From Alicyclobacillus sp. (GTDB lineage: Bacteria > Bacillota > Bacilli > Alicyclobacillales > Alicyclobacillaceae), in assembly GCA_023511295.1 (NCBI GenBank), contig JAIMBT010000024.1, positions 1 to 64,000 of the forward strand: a DNA stretch of 64,000 nucleotides. Direction: 5' to 3'. Positions within the stretch are counted from its first letter, which is position 1, and each line of letters opens with the position of its first letter. The notes under the pieces are model-generated. The model searched no databases and was not told where the DNA came from. It saw only the letters and a program-made list of their open reading frames with translations. The position numbers and the translations under genes are program-made. Of the stretch, positions 55,575 to 63,841 are shown piece after piece.

Positions 55575-56290
55575 GAGCGGAACCGCCGTCCACTATCCCG
55601 GCCCGGCCGCCGCAAATCGCCCCGATTTGGAGCAGCGCGCGGGCCAACAAGGGAATGCCGTTCCCTTATGCGCCGCAACGCACCCGCAACGCGGCCCGAT
55701 AGTGGAACCGCCGTCCGCTATCCCGGCCTGGCCGCCCCAAATCACCCCGATTTGGAGCAGCGCGCGGGCCAACAAGGGAATGCCGTTCCCTTATGCGCCC
55801 CAACGCGCCCGCATCGCGGCCCGATAGCGGAACCGCCGTCCGCTATCCCGGCCTGGCCGCCCCAAATCACCCCGATTTGGGGCAGCGCGCGGGCCAACAA
55901 GGGAATGCCGTTCCCTTATGCGCCGCAACGCACCCACACCCGCGCCCGCATCGCGGCCCGATAGCGGAACCGCCGTCCGCTATCCCCGCCCGGCCGCCCC
56001 AAATCACCCCGATTTGGAGCAGCGCGCGGGCCAACAAGGGAATGCCGTTCCCTTATGCGCCGCAACGCACCCACACCCGCGCCCACATCGCGGCCCGATA
56101 GCGGAACCGCCGTCCGCTCTCCCGGCCTGGCCGCCCCAAATCACCCCGATTTGGAGCAGCGCGCGGGCCAACAAGGGAATGCCGTTCCCTTATGCACCGC
56201 AACGCGCCCACACCCGCGCCCACACCCGCACCCACACCCGCACCCGCATCGCGGCCCGATAGCGGAACCGCCGTCCGCTCTCCAACCCGA
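55575..56290. repeat. Second tandem array, 125/137-bp units, related to the array near 13 kb
   Basis: Five units are anchored on AACAAGGGAATGCCG at 55646, 55771, 55896, 56033 and 56170, with spacings of 125, 125, 137 and 137 bp. The longer units carry an extra 12-bp CCCACACCCGCG-type insert. Each unit has three local palindromes: ACAAGGGAATG/CGTTCCCTTAT, ATAGCGGAAC/GTCCGCTAT and CCAAATC/GATTTGG. The first two use the same half-sites as the array at 12.9-14.1 kb, but paired next to each other instead of across a 30-bp loop. It lies between the divergently oriented rpmE and a small plus-strand frame. No coding role is supported. Confidence 0.95.
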
Positions 56291-56456
56291 GCCCACCGAA
56301 CCTACCCGCCACATTTACAAAACGACATGCAAAATTCTCCCTGCGTCATGGAGTCCGCGCCCCTCGCGGGCTATGCTGAACCTGTGTCCGGGATACCCCC
56401 GGTTCGGCCGGCGGGAACACCGGACACAGCACCCCATCTTTCAGGAGGTGAGAAGG

Positions 56457-56594
56457 TTGCGTCGACGTATCACTGCATTTCTCGTTAGCTTGTCGTTTGT
56501 CGCGAGTGCGTTGACACTGGTGGCGGCTGCACCGCAGGTCGTTGAATGGCCGCCGTGGATGGATTCGCCCACGAGCACGACATCCGTCAGTTGA
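56457..56594 (+). CDS. Possible small secreted peptide
   Basis: This 45-codon frame from TTG 56457 has AGGAGG 8 nt upstream. The product has an Arg-rich start (RRRITAFLV), a hydrophobic core and a signal-peptidase-like end (ALTLVAAAP). This would release a mature peptide of about 20 residues containing VVEWPPWMDS and a Thr/Ser tail. No family was recognised. It follows the second array directly. The same frame stays open for about 160 codons after the TGA, so a longer gene broken by a stop is also possible. Confidence 0.45.
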   Translation: MRRRITAFLVSLSFVASALTLVAAAPQVVEWPPWMDSPTSTTSVS

Positions 56595-57110
56595 CCACCC
56601 TCGCCAGCGTCCGCACCAGAAGCCGGTTCAGAGGGGATGCCCGCCTGCCACTGCACTGGCTCGCGGTTACTGCTGTACGTGCCGTCGGTCAACGTGCGCC
56701 CGTTCTGCCGCACAGGCCCGAGGTGGCCGCAGGTGGTATCACGCCGTCAGCCCGCGCGTTCCTTCAGCCATCGCGCGGGCCCCTGGCGGCAGCTTGACCG
56801 ACGCGTCGGCGGATGCCCCGCCGGCAGATGGGAAGCGCGCATGGTGTCGTTCCGCCGGATTGCTGGGCCCTATGCCCCGACCGTCACGAGGTTGCACGGT
56901 TGCACACTCATTCACCGTGTACCACGGCAGTCACACCGAACGCGGCGCGTCACGCAGAGCCCGCAACCTCTGACCGCGGCGCGCCACGCGGTCGTCCAGC
57001 GCGTCAAACAGCGAGCGGTCCCAGCGGCAACACAGGCAACGGCATATCGGATGGAAATCGGAAACGAATGAGGTGAGGTGTAAACCGAACGGTGTCGGTC
57101 TACGGAAAAA
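56595..57110. other. Stretch without a supported gene, 3' of rho
   Basis: Frames are open on both strands (for example a 90-codon minus-strand frame, 56441-56713), but none has a ribosome site plus a recognisable domain. The rho transcript ends here without a visible intrinsic terminator. Confidence 0.5.
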
Positions 57111-58364
57111 TCAGGCCTTCTTTTCTCTCTGCAGTTCCAGACCCGCGAGGAATTCTGCATTCGTCTTGTAGTGACGGAATTTCCGAATGAACATCTCGGT
57201 GAAGTCCTGGTTATCTCCCATCGACTTGCGGATAGCCCAAACGCGGTCCAACGTCTCCTTCGGCAACAACAGCTCCTCGCGGCGCGTGCCAGAACGGCGG
57301 ATGTCGAGCGCCGGGAAGACGCGTTTCTCGGCGAGTCGCCGATCTAAGTGCAGTTCCATGTTGCCCGTACCCTTGAACTCTTCGTAGATGACGTCGTCCA
57401 TCCGAGATCCAGTGTCAATCAACGCCGTGGCGAGGATGGTCAGACTACCGCCTTCCTCGACCTTTCGAGCCGCGCCGAAAAACCGCTTCGGGCGATGGAA
57501 CGCTGCCGGGTCAATACCACCGGACAGGGTTCGCCCGCTGGGTGGGACGACGAGGTTGTAAGCGCGGGCCAAACGCGTGATGCTGTCCAGTAGAATGACG
57601 ACGTCGCGCTTGTGCTCCACGAGGCGCAGCGCACGCTCGAGGACCAGTTCTGCCACCTTGATGTGGTTCTCCGGCAACTCGTCGAACGTCGAAGCAATGA
57701 CTTCGCCGTTGACAGACCGCTGCATATCGGTGACCTCTTCCGGACGCTCGTCAATCAACAGGACAATCAGCTTCGTGTCTGGGTAGTTCGTTGAGATACT
57801 GTTGGCAATCTCCTGCAACAACACCGTCTTGCCGGCCTTTGGCGGCGCCACAATCAATCCGCGCTGGCCGAATCCAACCGGTGCGAACAGGTCAATCAAC
57901 CGCGCTGCCAACTTATTCGGTGTTGTCTCCATGACGATGTGTTCTTGAGGGAAAAGTGGTGTAAGTGCGGGAAAGTGAAGGCGTTCCGACGCTTCCTGTG
58001 GGCTGACACCGTTGACAGCTTCGACGTGCAGCAACCCAAAGTACCGCTCGTTCTCTTTCGGAGGTCTCACTTTTCCGGAAACCAAGTCACCCGTTCGCAA
58101 GTCGAAGCGCCGAATCTGCGAAGCTGCGACGTAGATGTCCTCTGCGCTGGGAAGGTACCCAACGGGCCTCAGGAACCCGTAACCGTCCTGCATAATCTCG
58201 AGGACACCCTCGGCGAACATCAGTCCGTCCTTCTCAGCCTGAGCCTTCAGTATCGCAAAGATGAGTTCCCGTTTCTTCATGTTGCCGTAGTACGGAATCT
58301 GGAACTCCTTCGCGTACTGGTACAGCTCCGTCAGCTTCTTCGATTCTAGTTCCTTCATGTCCAA
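57111..58364 (-). CDS. rho: Transcription termination factor Rho
   Basis: Rho is a hexameric RNA helicase that terminates transcription and limits antisense RNA. It has an N-terminal Rho_N helical domain ([16 protein letters not shown]), a cold-shock-like RNA-binding fold ([21 protein letters not shown] near 54-74) and the ATPase core. P-loop [15 protein letters not shown] lies near 173, Walker [17 protein letters not shown] near 255, and the R-loop/Q-loop region ([23 protein letters not shown]) follows. Length is 417 aa. The start is TTG 58364, with GGGGGA 6 nt upstream. An ATG two codons later is spaced less well. Confidence 0.96.
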   Translation of the reverse strand: MDMKELESKKLTELYQYAKEFQIPYYGNMKKRELIFAILKAQAEKDGLMFAEGVLEIMQDGYGFLRPVGYLPSAEDIYVAASQIRRFDLRTGDLVSGKVRPPKENERYFGLLHVEAVNGVSPQEASERLHFPALTPLFPQEHIVMETTPNKLAARLIDLFAPVGFGQRGLIVAPPKAGKTVLLQEIANSISTNYPDTKLIVLLIDERPEEVTDMQRSVNGEVIASTFDELPENHIKVAELVLERALRLVEHKRDVVILLDSITRLARAYNLVVPPSGRTLSGGIDPAAFHRPKRFFGAARKVEEGGSLTILATALIDTGSRMDDVIYEEFKGTGNMELHLDRRLAEKRVFPALDIRRSGTRREELLLPKETLDRVWAIRKSMGDNQDFTEMFIRKFRHYKTNAEFLAGLELQREKKA

Positions 58365-58433
58365 TAGGCGTCCCCCACATTCTGCTCAACCCGGCTGTCC
58401 GAAAGAAGTGAACGGTGCGCCGGCGACGGCCGG

Positions 58434-58492
58434 ATGGATATACAATCTTGTGCCCAATATTCCAGGACAGATTCGTAGGATTGCATATCCAT
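58434..58492 (-). promoter_or_regulatory. Long hairpin in the rho leader
   Basis: ATGGATAT(A)CAATC and GATTG(C)ATATCCAT form 14-bp arms with one mismatch around a 31-nt loop, within a leader of about 180 nt between the rho promoter and start codon. rho is autoregulated through its leader in other bacteria, and this structure could contribute. Confidence 0.5.
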
Positions 58493-58547
58493 TCACCCGC
58501 CAGCCGCCGCGCCAACACCCTCCGTAGACGGCCGTAAAATCGTTTGC

Positions 58548-58556
58548 ATTATATCA
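58548..58556 (-). promoter_or_regulatory. Extended -10 promoter of rho
   Basis: On the minus strand TGATATAAT is a perfect TGNTATAAT. The -35 at normal spacing (TAGGAA) is poor. It implies a leader of about 180 nt. Confidence 0.65.
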
Positions 58557-58641
58557 TGTTTACCCGGACATTCCTATTTTAGAATCGCCCAGGCCGCGTT
58601 GTGACGATGGCGTTGTGACGATGGCGTGGCGCAGAGAACGC

Positions 58642-59610
58642 TCAATTCGGCCAAGATAGCGGCTTGCGCGAGAGGTCGTGGACCGCGTCGACAAACCGGA
58701 CCGTGCCTGTCTTCGCGCGCATCACCAGCGAGTGGGTTCGGGCTCGAGACTTTCCAATCTGCCGAACGCCGCGCAGCAGTTCCCCATCCGTCACGCCGGT
58801 GGCAGCGAAGATGGCGTCGTCGCCGCGAACGAGATCATCGAGCGTCAACACCCGGGAGACATCCCGAATCCCCATCTGTTCGCAGCGCGCGCGCTGAGCC
58901 TCGTCCTCCGGGCACAGGCGGCCCTGCAGATCTCCGCCGAGGCACTTCAGCGCCGCTGCGGCCAGCACGCCCTCCGGCGCCCCGCCGATGCCAAACAGGA
59001 TGTCCACGCCGGTATCATCAAACGCGGTGTTCAGGGCCGCCGCAACGTCTCCGTCGCTGATGAGTCGGATGCGCGCGCCTGCCGCCCGTACCTCTTCGAT
59101 GATTTTCGCGTGGCGCGGCCGGTCCAAGATCACCGCCACCACGTCGGACACATCTTTGTCCGTCGCTTCCGCCACAGCCGCCAGGTTCTCCGCCACGGTG
59201 GCGTCGAGGTGAACCCGGCCTTTCGCCCGCGGCCCGACGGCAATCTTCTCCATGTACATGTCCGGCGCGTGTAGGAGGGAGCCGCGCGGCGCCACCGCGA
59301 CAACCGCCATCGCATTCCACGTGCCTTTGGCGAGGATGTTCGTGCCTTCGAGCGGATCGACCGCCACATCCACCTTCGGGTCGGACCCCGTGCCGAGCCG
59401 CTCGCCGATGTACAACATCGGCGCTTCGTCCATCTCCCCTTCGCCAATCACGACAACCCCGTCCATATTCACGGTGTCAAACATCCGGCGCATGGCGGTC
59501 GTCGCGGCGTCGTCCGCTTCCATCTTCCGCCCGCGTCCCATCCAACGGGCGCAGCTGAGCGCCGCCATCTCGGTGACGCGCACAATCTCCAGCGCGAGTT
59601 CTCGTTCCAT
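58642..59610 (-). CDS. glpX: Fructose-1,6-bisphosphatase class II (GlpX)
   Basis: GlpX hydrolyses fructose-1,6-bisphosphate in gluconeogenesis. Metal and phosphate motifs are present: [18 protein letters not shown] near 54, [17 protein letters not shown] near 82 and [11 protein letters not shown] near 185. [21 protein letters not shown] follows. The ATG at 59610 has GAGGAG 8 nt upstream, giving 322 aa. It lies upstream of rho as in B. subtilis. The promoter is divergent from patA. Confidence 0.94.
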   Translation of the reverse strand: MERELALEIVRVTEMAALSCARWMGRGRKMEADDAATTAMRRMFDTVNMDGVVVIGEGEMDEAPMLYIGERLGTGSDPKVDVAVDPLEGTNILAKGTWNAMAVVAVAPRGSLLHAPDMYMEKIAVGPRAKGRVHLDATVAENLAAVAEATDKDVSDVVAVILDRPRHAKIIEEVRAAGARIRLISDGDVAAALNTAFDDTGVDILFGIGGAPEGVLAAAALKCLGGDLQGRLCPEDEAQRARCEQMGIRDVSRVLTLDDLVRGDDAIFAATGVTDGELLRGVRQIGKSRARTHSLVMRAKTGTVRFVDAVHDLSRKPLSWPN

Positions 59611-59656
59611 CCCCGTCACTCCTCAGAATCGGCCAGGCAGCCCACACGGTCCGCCG

Positions 59657-59690
59657 ACACCCTCGCGCATCGCTCCAGGTGCGAGGGTGT
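59657..59690. repeat. Inverted repeat in the glpX leader
   Basis: The perfect 10-bp arms ACACCCTCGC / GCGAGGGTGT have a 14-nt loop, between the glpX promoter and start. There is no T run in the glpX direction. It is possibly a leader structure. Confidence 0.5.
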
Positions 59691-59712
59691 TTGGTATGTC
59701 ACAATCACGAAT

Positions 59713-59740
59713 AGTATATCACGGTAGAGAGTGGTGTGAC
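59713..59740 (-). promoter_or_regulatory. Promoter of glpX
   Basis: On the minus strand GTCACA, 16 nt, TATACT, with an upstream TGA making an extended -10 (TGATATACT). It is paired head to head with the patA promoter. Confidence 0.65.
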
Positions 59741-59757
59741 CGCTGGACCTCGAGGCG

Positions 59758-59766
59758 TGATATGAT
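59758..59766 (+). promoter_or_regulatory. Extended -10 promoter of patA
   Basis: TGATATGAT lies 47 bp before the patA TTG and has no good -35. With the glpX -10 it forms near inverted copies of CGTGATATNNT about 40 bp apart. Confidence 0.5.
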
Positions 59767-59813
59767 CTCGGCATCGGCCCGAACGGCCCAGACCATCGCA
59801 AGGAGCGATTCCC

Positions 59814-60983
59814 TTGATAGAACCCACGCTGCGAGCGCGGCTCAACCCGGACGTGCAAGGCATCCAGATCTCCGGCATCCGCCGGCTGTACAACTTGCTT
59901 CCGAAGTACCCTGGCGCCATCTCGCTCACCATCGGCCAACCGGACTTCCCGACGCCGCTGCACGTCAAAGAGGCCGCGAAGCGCGCGATTGATGCCGACT
60001 TCACGACGTACACACACAACGCAGGAACCCTGGAACTGCGCACCGCCGCCTGTGCATTCTTGAAGGAGAAGTACGGGCTCGTGTACCGGCCGGAGGACGA
60101 GGTAATCACCACCAACGGTGTCAGCGAAGCCATCGACATCGTCCTGCGCGCCATCCTCGAACCCGGGTGCGAAGTCGTGTTGCCGGGTCCGGTCTACCCT
60201 GCGTACGAGCCGTTGATCCGCTTGGCCCAATGCACCCCGGTCTACATCGACACGCGGGAGAGCGGCTTCGTGCTCACCGCCGCACAGGTAGAACGGGCGC
60301 TCACACCACGCACCCGCTGCGTCATCCTGCCCTACCCCTCCAACCCGACGGGATGCGTGATGTCCCAAGCGCAGCTGGAGGAAGTGGCTGCTGTCCTACG
60401 CGGTCGCCCACTCTTCGTCATCTCCGACGAGATCTACAGCGAACTCGTCTACGACGGCGCACACCACTCCATCGCAACCCTGCCCGGGATGCGCGAGCAG
60501 ACCATTGTCGTGAACGGCCTGTCCAAGTCGCACGCGATGACGGGCTGGCGGATTGGATTCACGTTCGCCCCGCCGCACCTGACGGAGCAGATGCTGAAGG
60601 TCCACCAGTACAACGCCACCTGCGCGAGCAGCGTCAGCCAGGCCGCAGCGCTGGAGGCACTCGTGAACGGAATCGACGATGCAGCGCCGATGCGCGACGC
60701 GTACCGTGCGCGACGCGACTACGTCTGCGACCGGCTGGAGAAGATGGGACTCCCCATGACACGCCCGAGTGGGGCGTTTTACGTCTTCCCGTCCATCGCC
60801 CAGTTTGGCATCCCTTCGTTCGACTTCGCGGTCAAGATGCTCGACGAAGCGCGCGTCGCTGTCGTGCCGGGCGACGCGTTCTGCCCACTCGGCGAAGGCT
60901 ATGTCCGAATCTCTTACGCGGCGTCCATGGACGCGTTGCGCGAGGGCCTCGACCGGATGGAGCGGTTCGTCCGCACGCTGTGA
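59814..60983 (+). CDS. patA: Aminotransferase, probable N-acetyl-LL-diaminopimelate aminotransferase PatA
   Basis: This class I/II PLP aminotransferase has 389 aa. The PLP lysine is in NGLSKSHAMTGWRIGF near residue 240. LTIGQPDFPTP, TYTHNAGTLELRTA, PYPSNPTG and ISDEIYSELVYDG complete the fold. Specificity is inferred from context: dapL and dapH of the acetylase branch of lysine/diaminopimelate synthesis are the next two genes, on the opposite strand. The TTG start has AAGGAGC 7 nt upstream. An alternative is another aromatic or aspartate aminotransferase. Confidence 0.85.
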   Translation: MIEPTLRARLNPDVQGIQISGIRRLYNLLPKYPGAISLTIGQPDFPTPLHVKEAAKRAIDADFTTYTHNAGTLELRTAACAFLKEKYGLVYRPEDEVITTNGVSEAIDIVLRAILEPGCEVVLPGPVYPAYEPLIRLAQCTPVYIDTRESGFVLTAAQVERALTPRTRCVILPYPSNPTGCVMSQAQLEEVAAVLRGRPLFVISDEIYSELVYDGAHHSIATLPGMREQTIVVNGLSKSHAMTGWRIGFTFAPPHLTEQMLKVHQYNATCASSVSQAAALEALVNGIDDAAPMRDAYRARRDYVCDRLEKMGLPMTRPSGAFYVFPSIAQFGIPSFDFAVKMLDEARVAVVPGDAFCPLGEGYVRISYAASMDALREGLDRMERFVRTL

Positions 60984-61090
60984 CCTGGGCCGGCCGGGCA
61001 ACCCGGCCGCAGGGCCGCCGCCGACACCGCGTCGGACCTGCCGGCGTCCGCGCGGCCCGGGCCCATCGATTTACCACAGTCCCGGTTTGC

Positions 61091-62218
61091 TCACAGTTGC
61101 GCCAGGTAGGCCGTCACCGTGCGGACTCCGACTTCGATAGCCGCCTCGTTCGGGCTCATCCGTGCGTGGTGCAGCCCGAACGGGGTGCCAACCCCGAGCC
61201 AGAACATGAACCCGGGAATCTCCGAGAGAAAATAGCCGAAATCCTCACCCGTCATCGCCGGTCCGCACTCGACGAGCTGCGCTGTGCCGCTCGACTCGAC
61301 AAAGGACATGAACTGCCGCGTCAGCGCCTCGTCATTCCAGACCTGGAAGTAGTTCGCGCCGTAGTCAATCTCCGCCGTACACTCGAACCCCGCCTCCACC
61401 CCGCGCACCAGGGCTTCAATGCGGGCCTTGACCGCCGCCATCGCGGGCTGCGAGAGCGTGCGGATGGTCCCCTCGAGGCGCGACCGCTCGGCGATGATGT
61501 TCTGCTTGGTACCGCCGGTGAGCTTGCCGATGGTGACCACCGCGGAGTCGAGCGGATCAACATTGCGTGCGACGACCGTCTGCAGCTGCGTGATGAGGTG
61601 CGCCGCCGCGACCACCATATCGCGAGTTCGGTGTGGGTACGCAGCGTGGCCACCTTGGCCGACGAGATCGATAAACAGCTCGGAGGTATTCGCGAACAGC
61701 AAGCCCGGCCGCGTCGCGATGGTTCCAACGGGGTACTCGGGCGCCACGTGCAGGGCCAGCATCTGGTCGGGCCGCCAGGCGTTGAACGCCGCGCTGCGCA
61801 GCATCGGAAGCGCGCCACCCGGGCCCTCCTCCGCCGGCTGGAAGACGAACAGGAGGTCGTGCTGCGGCGGTTGGTCCGCGAAGTGCGCCAAGACGCCGAG
61901 CGCGATGGTCATGTGCAGGTCATGGCCGCACGCGTGCATCCAACCCGGATGCTCAGAGGCGAAGGGCAGCCCCGTCTCTTCGGGAATCGGCAACCCGTCG
62001 ATGTCCGTGCGGTAGCCGATACACCGCCGCGGCTCCGTGCCGGTTCCATTGACGCGCACGAGCAGACCGGTCTCCCACTCCTCGATGGCGAGGTGCGCTG
62101 GCGGCAGGTGCGCGATGATTTCGCGCAGCGCCTGTTGCGTTTCAAACTCGGCGAACCCCGCCTCCGGAATGCGGTGCAGGGTTCGGCGGATGTCGATGAG
62201 TTCCGCAGTGGTGAGCAT
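61091..62218 (-). CDS. dapL: N-acetyldiaminopimelate deacetylase
   Basis: This M20-family metallohydrolase removes acetyl from N-acetyl-LL-diaminopimelate (YkuR in B. subtilis). Metal-site motifs are [10 protein letters not shown] near residue 95, PAEEGPGGA near 128 and [25 protein letters not shown] marks the dimerisation domain, and [21 protein letters not shown] lies near the C terminus. It is 375 aa. Its ATG overlaps the dapH stop by 1 bp. Annotation as YkuR rather than a general amidohydrolase rests on dapH being the partner. Confidence 0.9.
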   Translation of the reverse strand: MLTTAELIDIRRTLHRIPEAGFAEFETQQALREIIAHLPPAHLAIEEWETGLLVRVNGTGTEPRRCIGYRTDIDGLPIPEETGLPFASEHPGWMHACGHDLHMTIALGVLAHFADQPPQHDLLFVFQPAEEGPGGALPMLRSAAFNAWRPDQMLALHVAPEYPVGTIATRPGLLFANTSELFIDLVGQGGHAAYPHRTRDMVVAAAHLITQLQTVVARNVDPLDSAVVTIGKLTGGTKQNIIAERSRLEGTIRTLSQPAMAAVKARIEALVRGVEAGFECTAEIDYGANYFQVWNDEALTRQFMSFVESSGTAQLVECGPAMTGEDFGYFLSEIPGFMFWLGVGTPFGLHHARMSPNEAAIEVGVRTVTAYLAQL

Positions 62219-62919
62219 CAGAGCTGCCTCAGTTCCTGTTTAATCTCGACCTTCGCCTGTGTACGGCTGTCAATCTGCTTGATCACCCGCGCCGGAACCC
62301 CGGCGACGACGGTGTAGGGCGGGACATCCTCAATCACGATGGCGCCGGCGGCCACGACCGATCCGGTCCCGACGCGCACACCCTCCAATAGCACCGCGTT
62401 GGCGCCGACCAGCACGTTGTCCTCGACCACCACCGGTTTGGCCGACGGCGGTTCCACGACGCCCGCGACCACTGCGCCCGCGCCGATATGGCAGTTCTTC
62501 CCGATGATGCCACGGCCGCCGACGACGGCGTTCATGTCAATCATGGTCCCCGCTCCAATCACCGCGCCGATGTTGATGGTCGCCCCCATCATGATGACGG
62601 CGTTGTCGCCAATCTCTACCTGGTCCCGGATGACGGCGCCTGGTTCAATTCGGGCGTGCAGGTTCTTCGTGTCCAGCAGCGGAATGGCCGAGTTGCGGCG
62701 GTCACTTTCCACCACCATATCGTCAATCTTCGCCGCGTGGGCTTCGAGGATTGGCTGCAGTTGGCTCCACTCGCCGAACACCACCCCGACCTGGTCTGTG
62801 ACGAACGCGTGGATGTCCGGCCCGAACGGAATCTCGCCGAGACGCCCTTTCAGATACACCTTGACGGGGGTTTTCTTCTGGCTGCTGCGGATAAACTCGA
62901 TGATCTGTTCGGCGTCCAT
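62218..62919 (-). CDS. dapH: Tetrahydrodipicolinate N-acetyltransferase DapH
   Basis: DapH acetylates tetrahydrodipicolinate with acetyl-CoA (YkuQ in B. subtilis). An N-terminal helical domain with [17 protein letters not shown] is followed by a left-handed beta helix of hexapeptide repeats from about residue 90 to 190 ([40 protein letters not shown]). [10 protein letters not shown] caps the helix. Length is 233 aa. It precedes dapL. The gene upstream (the fsa fusion) ends 4 bp before it. Confidence 0.94.
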   Translation of the reverse strand: MDAEQIIEFIRSSQKKTPVKVYLKGRLGEIPFGPDIHAFVTDQVGVVFGEWSQLQPILEAHAAKIDDMVVESDRRNSAIPLLDTKNLHARIEPGAVIRDQVEIGDNAVIMMGATINIGAVIGAGTMIDMNAVVGGRGIIGKNCHIGAGAVVAGVVEPPSAKPVVVEDNVLVGANAVLLEGVRVGTGSVVAAGAIVIEDVPPYTVVAGVPARVIKQIDSRTQAKVEIKQELRQL

Positions 62920-63485
62920 CGACTCACCTCTTCTCGACTTTGCTCCAGTCCGCGAGGAACCGCTCGATGCCCTGGTCTGTCAAAGGATGTTTGACCATGC
63001 GGTCAATCACGGCGAACGGACAGGTGGCGATGTGCGCGCCAGCCAGCGCCGCCTCGGTGACGTGTACCGGGTGGCGGATGCTCGCGGCGATGATCTCCGT
63101 ATCGATGTCGTGCATCTGGAAAATATTGCTGATGGTTTGCACAAGCTCGACGCCGTTGAAGCTGATGTCGTCGAGCCGTCCGATGAACGGGCTGACGAAG
63201 GAGGCTCCGGCTCGGGCCGCCAACAGTGCTTGGTTGGCGCTGAAGATGAGCGTGACGTTCGTCTTGATGCCCTCTTTGGCGAAACGATGCACCGCCTTCA
63301 GGCCTTCGGCGGTCAGCGGCACTTTGATGACGATGTTCTTATGCAACTCCGCCAGCGGCAGCCCTTCTTTCACCATGCTGTCCGCATCCAGGCTCACCAC
63401 TTCGGCGCTGATGGGACCATCCACCAGGGTCGTAATTTCTTTGAGCACCTCGATGAAGTCCCGTCCCTCTTTCGCGACCAACGAC

Positions 63486-63775
63486 GGATTGGTCGTCACG
63501 CCCAGCATCCGTTTCGCCTGTTCGTAATACGGGGCCAGCTCCGACTGCCAGTCGGTGATGTGCGCCCACTGGGGGTCGTCGTAGAAGGGCTGAGGCGGCT
63601 CGTAGAGCGTGTTCGCGTAGTTGAGCGAGCCTCCGCCCACTCCCGCGCCCGCCAGGATCATCACGTGCGGAAGCCGATGGATGCGCTGCACGCCGTAGCA
63701 CCCGAGCATCGGCGCCCAGAGGTAGCGGCGAAGATTCCAGCTCGTCTTCGCGAAGTCGTCATCCTCGAAGCGACG
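63486..63775 (-). pseudogene. GMC oxidoreductase internal fragment
   Basis: About 97 codons of a GMC (cholesterol oxidase-like) flavoprotein are in frame with the aldolase. The N-terminal FAD-binding GxGxxG strand and everything after RMLGVTTNP are absent. The right end runs into a nitroreductase-like piece on the opposite strand within about 20 bp of shared sequence. Confidence 0.75.
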
Positions 63776-63826
63776 GCACTGGGTTTGTCCACATGCTGGG
63801 TTGGAGGGCTGTTCCGGCCCGAAGCC
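63755..63826 (+). pseudogene. Nitroreductase-like fragment, opposite strand
   Basis: The plus-strand reading [18 protein letters not shown] and LFRPEA fits the conserved C-terminal core of nitroreductase-family (TM1586-type) proteins. No upstream or downstream nitroreductase sequence follows. It overlaps the GMC fragment on the other strand by about 20 bp. The match is short, so identity is tentative. Confidence 0.5.
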
Positions 63827-63841
63827 GGGTGGCACTGGCGC

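Larger units (their letters stand above)
62924..63835 (-). pseudogene. fsa: Chimeric frame: GMC oxidoreductase piece fused to 5'-truncated fructose-6-phosphate aldolase
   Basis: From residue 112 to the end (192 aa) this is a transaldolase-like fructose-6-phosphate aldolase: [16 protein letters not shown], the Schiff-base lysine in [29 protein letters not shown] and [21 protein letters not shown]. The family's first 22 or so residues, the strand with FFxDTANI and its conserved Asp, are missing. Residues 21-117 instead match GMC oxidoreductases of the cholesterol oxidase type: [33 protein letters not shown], and [17 protein letters not shown]. Both families have GVTTNP at the joint (63485-63502). 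The frame has no ribosome site, and residues 1-20 look random. It is probably non-functional, or an artefact. Confidence 0.85.

Noticed and set aside
55480-56594. Frames of 98-196 codons across the second array
   Set aside because: Same reason as for the first array. Only the small frame at 56457 has a ribosome site and signal peptide.
56441-56713. 90-codon minus-strand frame with a CGHLGP/GTYSS-like segment
   Set aside because: It has no start signal, contains the reverse of the plus-strand ribosome site, and shows no convincing family match.
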